Virus record (IMG/VR): IMGVR_UViG_3300047476_001445
Location: 1 to 38,925 of that record
Source: a virus
Length of the DNA: 38,925 bases
Reading direction: 5' to 3' (one strand)
Shown: positions 5,354 to 12,388 of the stretch, piece after piece
How the letters are laid out: each line of letters opens with the position of its first letter
How positions within the stretch are numbered: position 1 is the first letter of the stretch
The notes under the pieces: generated by a model
The model's input: only the letters and a program-made list of their open reading frames with translations
Told to the model about the DNA's origin: nothing
Database searches by the model: none
Made by a program: the position numbers and the translations under genes

Positions 5354-5943
5354 CGCAAATGAATTTTCTGTCACAGCCAATACCGTGGCCAGAGCCAAGG
5401 CACGACATGACGGGCCGAAATAAAAGTGTTGAGACAACACTGGAAGAGGCGATATTTTTTCGTGTGATGTTTCAGGACATATTGCAGGAGTATTCATATG
5501 ACGACGTGCCTGACGAGTTCAAAATTGATTTCAACGGCGTACGTGTACCAGTGGTGCAGCCAAAGAAAAAATACTCTATATCATCGCTTACGGCTGTTGA
5601 TGCTGTCGCTCCTGTGAAGACAAAATATACAAGCGATTACAACCGATGGCGAAAGATTCGCGGGATTAGCAATTTTATGGATCTGGTATTTGATCATCCG
5701 CTGATGTGGCATGGGATTAGAGCAGTCGTCAATTTTGAGTCTTACGATGGTGTACTTATGACCAACATACAGATGGCTATGCGCGATATGAATTTCGTTC
5801 GTGACCATTGGCTCATGGGGAAACAGATAGATAGAGGGAAGGAGGTGGTAGAAAATGCACTAAGAGGACACATAGCATACATGTACTTCTGGAAAAAACA
5901 GTTCCACGGATCACGGCACATCACGACACGCAAGATTTTATAG
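5350..5943 (+). CDS. Hypothetical protein in an AT-richer segment
   Basis: A 197-residue protein coupled to the preceding gene by an ATGA overlap (start MTQMNFLSQ). Helical segments include T-L-E-E-A-I-F-F-R-V-M-F-Q-D-I-L-Q. The second half is rich in Trp, His and Met (W-H-G-I-R, D-H-W-L-M-G) and ends basic. AT-rich codon use matches the upstream gene. The N-terminal half looks partly disordered. Not recognised. Confidence 0.62.
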   Translation: MTQMNFLSQPIPWPEPRHDMTGRNKSVETTLEEAIFFRVMFQDILQEYSYDDVPDEFKIDFNGVRVPVVQPKKKYSISSLTAVDAVAPVKTKYTSDYNRWRKIRGISNFMDLVFDHPLMWHGIRAVVNFESYDGVLMTNIQMAMRDMNFVRDHWLMGKQIDRGKEVVENALRGHIAYMYFWKKQFHGSRHITTRKIL

Positions 5944-5952
5944 GAGGACCTT

Positions 5953-6222
5953 ATGGGCAAGGTACAGACGCGTAATGCAATTTTTATAGACGGTGAGCAT
6001 CATTATGCGGGCCAGCAAATCACCGACGGCGAGGTGAGTGTCATCGTCACACGTCGCGGGTGCGTTGATATTGATGTCAACATACGGGTATTCTGGATTA
6101 TTTGGCCGGGAGATCGTGATGAGCGCGGCCTGTGGTTTGAGACGCGCCTAGAGATGCTTGCGGCGTTATCGCAGATTTTTGGATCTGATGCTATGGCAGA
6201 GGTTGCCGTGATCGGCGGATAG
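5953..6222 (+). CDS. Hypothetical early protein
   Basis: An 89-residue protein with AGGAGG nine bases before the ATG. Strand-rich (N-A-I-F-I-D-G-E-H-H-Y, V-S-V-I-V-T-R-R-G) followed by a helix near the C-terminus. No family recognised. Confidence 0.65.
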   Translation: MGKVQTRNAIFIDGEHHYAGQQITDGEVSVIVTRRGCVDIDVNIRVFWIIWPGDRDERGLWFETRLEMLAALSQIFGSDAMAEVAVIGG

Positions 6223-6250
6223 CATAGATGGGAGTGTGGTGGTAATGAAC

Positions 6251-6299
6251 TGCCGAGGATTACTCGGTAGATGAGCTGTTAAGGATTTCTTGACAGCTC
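6251..6299 (+). promoter_or_regulatory. Two tandem stem-loops in the leader of the WYA-HTH gene
   Basis: CCGAG/CTCGG (6253-6257 with 6263-6267, extendable by two pairs) and GAGCTGT/ACAGCTC (6273-6279 with 6293-6299) lie in the 89-base gap before the gene at 6312. Neither has a T-tract. TTGACA occurs at 6290-6295 but no -10 follows at the right distance. The second stem ends only three bases before the GGAGGGG ribosome site, so translational control is the more likely use. Confidence 0.5.
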
Positions 6300-6311
6300 G
6301 ATGGAGGGGAT

Positions 6312-7226
6312 ATGGCAACACGCTACGATATAGCACTCCGTCGGCATTGCGTCGGCCGTATTGAGCGCGACGACCTCGCCTATACCGACGACGTCATCGC
6401 CACGCTGCAGAGTGAGCTTGACGCGCGCGAAATTGCCGACGCGCTAAACATCTCCGACACTGATGTGCTGTACCACGTGCAGGAGGTGCGGCTGATGCGC
6501 CACCGAGGGCGAGTACTGCGGCCTCAAGCGTCGATGGATAGTCTGGGGCGTGCTTATCTGGGCACGCCACCGAAAGACGATTATGTGTCAGACGCTCCAG
6601 ACAGCATGCGTGACGAGGTCGAGCAGCCGATACAGATTACGGTGACGGTCGATTGGGCGGAGGCACTTAGACGTCGACAGGCTGCAGAGGCGTCCGAGTC
6701 GCAGACGCGCATCTCTGAGGCGCTCCGTCGTCGGCGAGCAGCAGAAGACGCCGAGTACCAGGCGCGCATGGCTGCAGGCGAGGCGAAATCACTGCAAAAA
6801 AAGCCCCGCAAAAAACGCGAGCCTAAAATGCGCGACGTTGACGGCAGCGAGATGGTCGTCACCCCGTACATGCGAAAGGTGATGCAGCGTATGCCGCGGG
6901 ATACCGAGTGGTACGCTGCACGTGCTGCACACACGGCAGCCCGTGAGCTGGGCGTCAGTCGAGAGACCGCCGTGCGGTGCGCCTGGGCGCTGGGCTATCA
7001 GTACGGCCGCTACTACGCCATGTATCCGATAGACCCAGAGTGGTGGGCATGTCGCACCATCAGGCAGGCCGCGGCAGATCTGCAGGCGTCATACGCGTCG
7101 GTTTGTGCACACGTGCGCAATCACCGGCTACTGGTCAGAAATTTGCCAGCGCCCAGCAAGCGCTGGCTCGAGTCGCGCGGTATGACAGTGAGGGATAATC
7201 CATGGGACGATTGGACTACAGCCTAA
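6312..7226 (+). CDS. Multi-HTH protein with two WYA-HTH repeat units
   Basis: A 304-residue protein. An N-terminal helix-turn-helix spans about 38-62 (D-A-R-E-I-A-D-A-L-N-I-S-D-T-D-V). A charged region follows with an internal duplication (E-A-L-R-R-R-Q-A-A-E at 118-127 and E-A-L-R-R-R-R-A-A-E at 137-146) and a lysine-rich linker around 160-172. Two copies of a roughly 37-residue unit come next, P-x-D-x-E-W-[YW]-A-x-R followed by a helix-turn-helix, at 196-232 and 240-276. The same unit is present once in each of the proteins at 34646 and 35383. It resembles the W-x(n)-HTH repeats found beside phage and homing endonucleases, but no nuclease motif is present. It is probably a sequence-specific DNA-binding protein; target unknown. 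Confidence 0.72.
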   Translation: MATRYDIALRRHCVGRIERDDLAYTDDVIATLQSELDAREIADALNISDTDVLYHVQEVRLMRHRGRVLRPQASMDSLGRAYLGTPPKDDYVSDAPDSMRDEVEQPIQITVTVDWAEALRRRQAAEASESQTRISEALRRRRAAEDAEYQARMAAGEAKSLQKKPRKKREPKMRDVDGSEMVVTPYMRKVMQRMPRDTEWYAARAAHTAARELGVSRETAVRCAWALGYQYGRYYAMYPIDPEWWACRTIRQAAADLQASYASVCAHVRNHRLLVRNLPAPSKRWLESRGMTVRDNPWDDWTTA

Positions 7227-7351
7227 AGACGCTCCGCGAGCAATTCCGTGCGCAAGCAAACGCCTGCTGGGCGCTATTGCGCGGCAAGTTGCAGGGATGC
7301 GGCCAGTGTGGCAGTTTATGCATGAATGGGGGGATGCCGGCGTATGGGTAA
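7202..7351 (+). CDS. 49-residue CxxC protein
   Basis: A short reading frame begins at ATG 7202 within the end of the HTH gene (25-base overlap) and ends overlapping the next start. The product MGRLDYSLKTL... has a helical, basic first half and the cysteine cluster G-C-G-Q-C-G-S-L-C near residues 32-40, which could bind zinc. GAGGGAT lies just upstream of the start. The overlap at both ends supports it being translated, but its small size keeps confidence modest. Confidence 0.45.
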   Translation: MGRLDYSLKTLREQFRAQANACWALLRGKLQGCGQCGSLCMNGGMPAYG

Positions 7352-7736
7352 TCAGATTGAGCTAAGCGAAAGCGCATATTTATTTTGGGCAAAGTATGCG
7401 CGCGGCATGGCTGAGGGTGCAATGATTGAGATGCCGCAATTTCTCAATCATCTGTTTTTTGTTACGCAAAAACAGAATCGTTTATATGCGCTTGTCTATC
7501 ATCCCGATCATTTGGAGTGCTTGCACAGAACCGATGAGCTGGATATCAGCGATATATACCGAACGCTGCACAGTCAAAATGAAAATGCAATTTCAAGTTT
7601 TCAATTTTCTATGGCAACATCTGTAGACCAAGTGCTATATCGAGCGCGATATTGGCTGAAAAAAAGGTTAGGTCGAGATGATATCGTTGCGACGTTAGAT
7701 TTTGATACGCTGCTAGAAGAGAGAGTCAAATTGTGA
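7344..7736 (+). CDS. Hypothetical protein in an AT-rich segment
   Basis: A 130-residue protein starting MGNQIELSE; the start is chosen because the ATG lies inside the end of the preceding small gene after GGGGGG purines. Helical N-terminus (S-A-Y-L-F-W-A-K-Y-A-R-G-M-A-E-G) and scattered aromatic residues. The DNA is distinctly AT-richer than the genome average, as is the next gene, suggesting a common origin. Not recognised. Confidence 0.62.
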   Translation: MGNQIELSESAYLFWAKYARGMAEGAMIEMPQFLNHLFFVTQKQNRLYALVYHPDHLECLHRTDELDISDIYRTLHSQNENAISSFQFSMATSVDQVLYRARYWLKKRLGRDDIVATLDFDTLLEERVKL

Positions 7737-8089
7737 GCACTATCACTGGATTATTTGACAGACCCGGCTGGCGAACATACGAGATTGTCGGCGTTTCAGG
7801 TATTCGGCCATTGGAAGTTCGCTATCAACGACACAATCGCCGGGTGGATTTTGCGATATTTGACGGATCTGCATTCTGCACGATAAGCGGCGTAAAGATG
7901 CGGATGTATGTGCAGGGATGCCCAAATATTGATGCTCCAGAACCGACATATTATGAGGTGCATCACTGGCGGCGGCTGACCAGAGAGGACCGCATTGTGA
8001 TAGTAGATTCGTTGATACAGATGGAGCTTGAGCATTACCAATTGCACAAGCGATCAGTGGAGGCAGCATGCGCGACCGCAGCTCGATAG
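7733..8089 (+). CDS. Hypothetical protein, GTG start
   Basis: A 118-residue protein starting at GTG 7733, overlapping the preceding stop as GTGA. A strand-rich N-terminal half (T-Y-E-I-V-G-V-S-G, V-D-F-A-I-F-D-G) is followed by an acidic helix, D-R-I-V-I-V-D-S-L-I-Q-M-E-L-E-H-Y. AT-rich codon use is shared with 7344-7736. Function unknown. Confidence 0.62.
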   Translation: MSTITGLFDRPGWRTYEIVGVSGIRPLEVRYQRHNRRVDFAIFDGSAFCTISGVKMRMYVQGCPNIDAPEPTYYEVHHWRRLTREDRIVIVDSLIQMELEHYQLHKRSVEAACATAAR

Positions 8090-8277
8090 AGTACTACATC
8101 AAATCCACACGTGCCAAAATCGACGCCGTCACCCTGTGGCGCGATGAGGCCGCGCTGGGCAAATCGGCCGCCCGAGCACTCACCTACACAATGATAATTG
8201 GCAGGCTAGAGGATACGCTGCACGCGCTCGAGCGTGAGCTGCGCAATCTGCGCGATTTGGAGGACAACGACAAATGA
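8068..8277 (+). CDS. Small coiled-coil-like protein
   Basis: A 69-residue, fully helical-looking protein with GGAGGC before the ATG. Heptad hydrophobics in I-G-R-L-E-D-T-L-H-A-L-E-R-E-L-R-N-L-R-D-L-E suggest a coiled coil. It overlaps both neighbours. GC-rich codon use returns here. Confidence 0.62.
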   Translation: MRDRSSIEYYIKSTRAKIDAVTLWRDEAALGKSAARALTYTMIIGRLEDTLHALERELRNLRDLEDNDK

Positions 8278-8630
8278 CTGACAAAAAAGACGCATTGATT
8301 GATGAGCTGTACCGGTTCCGCATGGTATACCATGCGGCGATTGTCAACGAGTGGGCGCGGCAGGGCTTATACGACGTGCACAAATCGTATTTCCACCACG
8401 ACGGTGAGCGGTGTTTCGGCGACGAAAACTGGTTTATCGTCGTCGCAATGCTGCCGGATGGGCAGATATCTAGCCACTATCACAGAGACTTTTGGAATCT
8501 GTTTCGATGCCCAGATACGCCAGTCGCAATGTACGCATGGGACGGTCACACGTCAACTGATGTATGCAATCGGCTGGAGTCTCTGCTGAAATTGTATCGG
8601 GATATTCGCTTTGAATATGCTGGAGGATGA
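8274..8630 (+). CDS. Conserved phage protein of the WDGHT family
   Basis: A 118-residue protein. It contains the order H-K-S-x-x-H-H-D-G, G-x-W-F-I-V-V-A-M-L-P-D-G-Q-I-S-x-H-Y, then W-D-G-H-T-S-x-D-V-x-x-R-L-x-x-L, which I recognise as a widespread small phage protein family of unknown function present in phages of many hosts. The conserved His and Asp residues hint at an enzyme or metal-binding protein. The start overlaps the preceding stop (ATGA). Confidence 0.72.
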   Translation: MTDKKDALIDELYRFRMVYHAAIVNEWARQGLYDVHKSYFHHDGERCFGDENWFIVVAMLPDGQISSHYHRDFWNLFRCPDTPVAMYAWDGHTSTDVCNRLESLLKLYRDIRFEYAGG

Positions 8631-8633
8631 CCG

Positions 8634-8858
8634 ATGACCCGATACGCACGCGAGCAGATGCAGGAGCGCATCGATGCTATGCGAGAAAAAATTTCGCTCA
8701 TGTCAGAGTACCGCGACAAGTACTCCGGTGAGGAACCGACAGCGGCGACAGAGATGCGCACAAGCATTCTCGAGGCATTGACCAGCATGCTCGACATGCT
8801 GCAGCACAGCGTACAGAGAGGTGAGCGTGCGGATCGAGCCGATAGACCTACCGATTAG
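8634..8858 (+). CDS. Small helical hypothetical protein
   Basis: A 74-residue protein with GGAGGATG-like purines before the ATG. It has two likely helices (REQMQERIDAMREKISLM and MRTSILEALTSMLDML) and a charged tail built from repeated R-A-D. No family recognised. Confidence 0.6.
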   Translation: MTRYAREQMQERIDAMREKISLMSEYRDKYSGEEPTAATEMRTSILEALTSMLDMLQHSVQRGERADRADRPTD

Positions 8859-9090
8859 CCAAGGATTGATGGACGTCGAGGGGCGATTCATCGTGCAGTA
8901 CACCCGGCGCTGCTGGGTGTCGGTGTATCGTGTGCATCAGGGGCTTAAGTCTCGATATGAGATGCACATCGAGACCGGCGCGGGCATCTCGCCTCATCGG
9001 CTGCCGTGGCGTGGCTGGCGGATTGTGCGCACGCTTGACGAGGTCAACGCCCTGCTGGCCGATATGGTCGAGACACTCAAGCATTTGTAG
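8821..9090 (+). CDS. Hypothetical protein, last gene before the 9.1-kb promoter
   Basis: An 89-residue protein starting at GTG 8821 with AGAGAGG just upstream. It overlaps the preceding gene by 38 bases. Strands (R-F-I-V-Q-Y-T-R-R-C-W-V-S-V-Y-R-V) precede a C-terminal helix. Unknown function. Confidence 0.6.
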   Translation: MSVRIEPIDLPISQGLMDVEGRFIVQYTRRCWVSVYRVHQGLKSRYEMHIETGAGISPHRLPWRGWRIVRTLDEVNALLADMVETLKHL

Positions 9091-9130
9091 GCAATTGCCA
9101 AAACTCGTTGAAAACTGATGCAAAAATACC

Positions 9131-9159
9131 TATTGCAATATAATGTATTGTGTTATACT
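9131..9159 (+). promoter_or_regulatory. Candidate promoter for the mid-early genes
   Basis: In the AT-rich 113-base gap 9091-9203, TGTTATACT (9151-9159) is an extended -10, with TATTGC 17 bases upstream or TTGCAA 15 bases upstream as -35. A second TATAAT sits at 9139-9144. This is the only clear transcription start between 1.8 and 12.4 kb. Confidence 0.62.
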
Positions 9160-9203
9160 ACACCCAGTGACCGAGATACAGACGATTTAGAAAGAGGCCG
9201 ACA

Positions 9204-9473
9204 ATGACCAGCAAGACCACCACCACCACCGAGACCGTCGCCGCCCGCACGCTGACCGGCGAGTTCATCATCGTCGAGGTCGGTGCTCGCACCGCTGCTC
9301 GCGCTCGCGCTGGCATCAAGAGCGCGCTGCAGAGCATCGCCCGCATTGCCGCTCGCCAGATGGGGCTGAAGGGCCAGCCGTCGACGGTGACCGACAACCG
9401 CGTCGTCATCGCACGTGCAGACCGCCGGCTCGGTGGCCAGCACATCGTCGAGACGCTGGTGATCTGGGCATAA
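9204..9473 (+). CDS. Small basic hypothetical protein
   Basis: An 89-residue protein, first after the promoter at 9131-9159, with AAAGAGG before the ATG. Threonine-rich start (MTSKTTTTTETVAA), then an alanine/arginine-rich helix (RTAARARAGIKSAL) that would suit nucleic-acid binding, and a strand-rich end. A GC-rich stem-loop follows. It is probably well expressed. No family recognised. Confidence 0.68.
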   Translation: MTSKTTTTTETVAARTLTGEFIIVEVGARTAARARAGIKSALQSIARIAARQMGLKGQPSTVTDNRVVIARADRRLGGQHIVETLVIWA

Positions 9474-9488
9474 TGACATTGGGCTCAC

Positions 9489-9509
9489 GCCCCGGCGCTG
9501 TGCCGGGGC
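9489..9509 (+). terminator. GC-rich stem-loop without a T-tract
   Basis: GCCCCGGC (9489-9496) pairs with GCCGGGGC (9502-9509) around a 5-base loop, followed by TTGTGC. The poor T-tract makes it more likely an mRNA end protector or weak attenuator than a full terminator. Similar intergenic hairpins stand at 9928-9950 and 11973-11995. Confidence 0.5.
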
Positions 9510-9531
9510 TTGTGCATAGACAGGAGACGAG

Positions 9532-9912
9532 ATGGAAGAGACGCAAATTGTCAAGATGACCGCGGGCCGGGACTGGATGGGCGAAATCACCGACATCAAA
9601 ATCGGCTGGACGGCACACGACGAGACGGGCCAGCACGTGCTGATCTGGCGTGTCGAGGAGTACACCCTGCTATGGGCGTATGCGCATGTGGTCGATATCC
9701 AGGCGCCTCCGCCCTGGGTGCGTGGCTGGGAGTACATGAAGGTGCGCGGCGTCCGTCGCGATCTTGAGCTGCTTGAGATTGTGACTACTGCTGTCGAGCG
9801 GCGCACGGGGACCGTGTTGGAGGTGACGATGCTCGATCCGTTCCAGAACACCGACCAATCCGGCAAACCGTCGCCCGTGTCCGAGTCAGACACGCCCGTC
9901 ATCGTGGCGTAG
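9532..9912 (+). CDS. Hypothetical early protein
   Basis: A 126-residue protein with AGGAGACGAG before the ATG. Strand-rich N-terminal two thirds contain several Trp residues (G-R-D-W-M-G, P-P-P-W-V-R-G-W-E-Y). The acidic/serine C-terminus resembles the flexible acidic tails of single-stranded DNA-binding proteins, and it neighbours an annealing-protein-like gene, but no OB-fold signature is convincing. Confidence 0.62.
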   Translation: MEETQIVKMTAGRDWMGEITDIKIGWTAHDETGQHVLIWRVEEYTLLWAYAHVVDIQAPPPWVRGWEYMKVRGVRRDLELLEIVTTAVERRTGTVLEVTMLDPFQNTDQSGKPSPVSESDTPVIVA

Positions 9913-9927
9913 GTGTACGTGGTTCCT

Positions 9928-9950
9928 GCGCCGGGGAATTGCCCCGGCGC
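9928..9950 (+). other. Perfect 9-bp GC stem-loop between early genes
   Basis: GCGCCGGGG (9928-9936) and CCCCGGCGC (9942-9950) pair perfectly around AATTG. No T-tract follows. It sits between a stop and a ribosome site, like the elements at 9489 and 11973, and probably acts on mRNA stability or segmental expression. Confidence 0.6.
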
Positions 9951-9971
9951 CTAGATAGATGAGGTAGAAAT

Positions 9972-10553
9972 ATGGCTGCATACGATCCGACCAAATACGT
10001 GTCCGTCGCCGAGCGCGTGGCCACTATGCACGAGCTGGGACTGCTCCAGTCCATCACGGTCGATGCCCCGGTGATGATGGCTGAGGACATGGGCTACATC
10101 CGGGTGACGGTGGTGTTTGTGAGTGGCATGAGCGCCCAGGCGACGGCGAGCTTCCGTACTAATCTGACGGGCGCACGCGCTCAGGCAACTAACCCCATCG
10201 AGGACGCCGAGACGTCGGCCATTGGTCGTGCGCTGGCGTTTCTCGGCATCGACTCGCGCCGGCCAGAATTCGACAAAAAAATGGCGTCGATTGCGTCGGC
10301 CGAAGAGGTTGAGCGCGCCCGCTTTATCCAGTCGCAGCAGGCCGGCGTCCAGACATTCGACATTGAAGTGCGCCGGTCGAAAATCGGCCAAATGGTCGAG
10401 CGCGTCGTGGGCATGGGCCGCCATATCGACCACGAGCTGGCGGCACTCTCGCTCGACGAGATGACCTATGAGGAGCTGGGCCAGTACGGCAAGTACCTGA
10501 TGGGCTTGCTGCCGAAGACCGATCCGTCCGCCCGCACGAGCGCACGGTCATAG
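9972..10553 (+). CDS. ERF-like/single-strand annealing-associated protein
   Basis: A 193-residue protein. The start Y-D-P-T-K-Y-V-S-V-A-E-R-V is followed by a strand segment G-Y-I-R-V-T-V-V-F and the block N-P-I-E-D-A-E-T-S-A-I-G-R-A-L-A-F-L-G-I (about 74-93). The A-E-T-S-A-I-G-R-A-L core is a hallmark of phage ssDNA-binding or annealing-like proteins placed near ERF/Rad52-type recombinases. The C-terminal third is helical. A role in replication-coupled recombination is inferred, in line with the VRR-NUC nuclease on the other arm. It may instead be a plain ssDNA-binding protein. Confidence 0.65.
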   Translation: MAAYDPTKYVSVAERVATMHELGLLQSITVDAPVMMAEDMGYIRVTVVFVSGMSAQATASFRTNLTGARAQATNPIEDAETSAIGRALAFLGIDSRRPEFDKKMASIASAEEVERARFIQSQQAGVQTFDIEVRRSKIGQMVERVVGMGRHIDHELAALSLDEMTYEELGQYGKYLMGLLPKTDPSARTSARS

Positions 10554-10555
10554 CC

Positions 10556-10969
10556 ATGGCAAACCATAACTTCATCGAACGCACAGGCAATGCGATTGCC
10601 TACCTGCACTACTATGCGGAGGAGTGCGACGGTCGCATTCCTCCGGTCATCCTGCTCGTGCCCTGCGTATCGTGGACTGCAGTGGTCGTCAAAGGCTCAC
10701 AGCTTCTCGAGCTGACGACCGGCGAGGCCGTCCGACAACCCCAGCTCCCGACGGGCGAGCTGTATGCCGTCGAGGTGTACGACTCACACACACACCTACG
10801 AATCGAGCAGGGCATGACGGTGCAGAGCTGGTCGAGCGTATATATCGCCCTCGAGTCACAGGTCGAGGACCCTCGCTGGCGTGTGACGACGGTGCTGGGT
10901 GGCTACCCATTCGCCGTGCCGGTCATAAATCCCGACCCCACACCCGCATATCGACGATACGAGCAATAG
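10556..10969 (+). CDS. Hypothetical early protein
   Basis: A 137-residue protein starting three bases after the preceding stop. Strands dominate (P-P-V-I-L-L-V-P-C-V-S-W-T-A-V-V-V). The spacing indicates co-translation with the annealing-like protein. No family recognised. Confidence 0.63.
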   Translation: MANHNFIERTGNAIAYLHYYAEECDGRIPPVILLVPCVSWTAVVVKGSQLLELTTGEAVRQPQLPTGELYAVEVYDSHTHLRIEQGMTVQSWSSVYIALESQVEDPRWRVTTVLGGYPFAVPVINPDPTPAYRRYEQ

Positions 10970-10978
10970 GAGACACGC

Positions 10979-11386
10979 ATGAGCTACACGTACGACCCTG
11001 ATCTGGACGTCTCGATCTGGATGGAGACACCCACCTACCTGGAGGGTATCGACGCAAAGAGCGCGGCCGAAATCCTCGCCGGCCAGGTGCTGCCGTACCT
11101 GGACCAGGTCGAGTACCGCATCACCGAGTACGAGCACACCAAAGCCCAGCTCCGCGCCATCGTCGAGCGCTTGCTCGAGGTCGTCGGCGGCGAGTACGAC
11201 GACGGGCACCACTCGGTAAAAATGTCCAAACCGTCGGAGCGCTCCAGCTACGACGTCAAGGCCGTCGACCAGATCATTCGCGATTGCATTACTCGGGGCG
11301 AGACTGCGACCGCGGCGGCACTCTCAGCAGCGCGCCAGACGTCGGTGATTAAGCCGTCAATGCGCATTAAGGGGTATACAAAATGA
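10979..11386 (+). CDS. Hypothetical early protein, helical
   Basis: A 135-residue protein with AGGAGA before the ATG. Mostly helical, with A-K-S-A-A-E-I-L-A-G-Q-V-L-P-Y-L and a Q-L-R-A-I-V-E-R-L-L-E segment, ending in a basic tail (S-M-R-I-K-G-Y-T-K). Its acidic N-terminus and basic C-terminus recall recombination or replication accessory proteins, but no motif confirms this. Confidence 0.62.
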   Translation: MSYTYDPDLDVSIWMETPTYLEGIDAKSAAEILAGQVLPYLDQVEYRITEYEHTKAQLRAIVERLLEVVGGEYDDGHHSVKMSKPSERSSYDVKAVDQIIRDCITRGETATAAALSAARQTSVIKPSMRIKGYTK

Positions 11387-11724
11387 TTGCACCATGGCAG
11401 GATGTGACAGAGACGGTCCGGAGCGAGACGCCCGACCCCGTGCACGCGGCGTACCAGCATTCGACGGCGCCGGTGCGGGTGGTGATTTACCAGCCGTACA
11501 TGCCAATGCCCGACGAGGACGTCCCGCACGCATACTGGGCTGTGTGTGTCGAGGCGACACAGACGACAGAACGCACGCACACGAGCATGATTATCGCCGA
11601 CCATGCCGTCAAGACTCAGGAGGCAGCGCTGCAGCTGGCCGTGCTGTACCTGGACCTCATCGGCAAGGGCAACCAGCACACAAATACCGACACTGAGCAC
11701 GTCGCAGACCCAGAACAGGAGTAA
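11383..11724 (+). CDS. Hypothetical early protein
   Basis: A 113-residue protein overlapping the preceding stop as ATGA (start MIAPWQDVTE). Central strands (R-V-V-I-Y-Q-P-Y-M-P) and a C-terminal helix are followed by a hydrophilic, acidic tail. Unknown function. Confidence 0.6.
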   Translation: MIAPWQDVTETVRSETPDPVHAAYQHSTAPVRVVIYQPYMPMPDEDVPHAYWAVCVEATQTTERTHTSMIIADHAVKTQEAALQLAVLYLDLIGKGNQHTNTDTEHVADPEQE

Positions 11725-11728
11725 TACC

Positions 11729-11956
11729 ATGAGTGACTATCGCAAGGCCGTTTTGCGTGAGCTGGTGCTCCGCGAGTTGCACGAGCTGGAACCGCTGATT
11801 CGCGAGGAGCAGATTGCCCGGTTTGCGCTCGAGTCCGTTACCGAGAAACTGCAGATTCAGCGGCAGCGCCTCGGCGCCGCCCAGATCATGTACGTCGAGC
11901 AGGGCGGGACTATCACCGAGGCCGGCGCACCCGTCGAGGCGGAGTGGGAGGTCTGA
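11729..11956 (+). CDS. Small helical hypothetical protein
   Basis: A 75-residue protein with AGGAG nine bases before the ATG. A long helix (residues 3-55, with heptad leucines in R-E-L-V-L-R-E-L-H-E-L-E-P-L) is followed by a short acidic tail. A small coiled-coil protein of unknown role. Confidence 0.62.
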   Translation: MSDYRKAVLRELVLRELHELEPLIREEQIARFALESVTEKLQIQRQRLGAAQIMYVEQGGTITEAGAPVEAEWEV

Positions 11957-11972
11957 CGACCGACGATGGCAC

Positions 11973-11995
11973 GGCCCCGGGGTATGCTCGGGGCC
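11973..11995 (+). other. GC-rich stem-loop between early genes
   Basis: GGCCCCG (11973-11979) pairs with CGGGGCC (11989-11995) around a 9-base loop, with no T-tract. It belongs with the other T-less intergenic hairpins in this region. Confidence 0.55.
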
Positions 11996-12012
11996 GATGA
12001 TGACAGGATGAG

Positions 12013-12384
12013 ATGATGAGATATATCAACACCACACCCCACACAATTTCGGTGATGCTCGATAACCAAATTTTGGAAATCCCCACATCCGGGCACGTCA
12101 CTCGCGCACAGTTTGAGCGCTACCAAGACGGTGAGATTGACGGCATCCCCATCTGGGCACACGTCGCCGCCCCACAGCACATCATTGGGTGGCCGCCAGT
12201 CGCCGCCTACGATGCAGCAGAAACGGTTATCATCACGAGCACGCTGGTCGCCCAACTGGTTAACGCCTATCGAGGGGTGCGCGTGGTCGCGCCTGACACT
12301 GGGGTGACGGCCATGCGTGATGAGCGGGGGCAGATCGTCGCCGTCCGCGCGTTTTCGTGCTGGCCCGCTGCAGAGAGTATCTAA
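12013..12384 (+). CDS. Conserved phage protein of the NLTPH type
   Basis: A 123-residue protein (122 if the second of two adjacent ATGs is used). The order Y-I-N-T-T-P-H-T-I-S-V, I-P-T-S-G, I-x-G-W-P-P, I-I-T-S-T-L-V-A-Q-L-V, then A-P-D-T-G-V-T-A-M-R-D-E-R-G-Q-I-V-A-V-R-A-F is characteristic of a widespread small phage protein (N-L-T-P-H near the start, P-D-T-G-x-x-A-x-R-D-x-x-G-Q-I near the end) of unknown function. It is the last rightward gene before the late promoter. Confidence 0.72.
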   Translation: MMRYINTTPHTISVMLDNQILEIPTSGHVTRAQFERYQDGEIDGIPIWAHVAAPQHIIGWPPVAAYDAAETVIITSTLVAQLVNAYRGVRVVAPDTGVTAMRDERGQIVAVRAFSCWPAAESI

Positions 12385-12388
12385 ACCT

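Noticed and set aside
6290-6295. TTGACA as -35 of a promoter for the WYA-HTH gene
   Set aside because: No TATAAT-like hexamer at 15-19 bases downstream, where the coding region already begins.
6312-7226. Homing endonuclease
   Set aside because: The WYA-HTH units resemble those beside HNH and GIY-YIG enzymes, but no H-N-H, GIY-YIG or LAGLIDADG motif is present in this or the related proteins.
12013-12384. Q-type antiterminator, from its place just before the late promoter
   Set aside because: Its sequence matches the NLTPH-type conserved phage family from end to end; no zinc finger or Q-like features.
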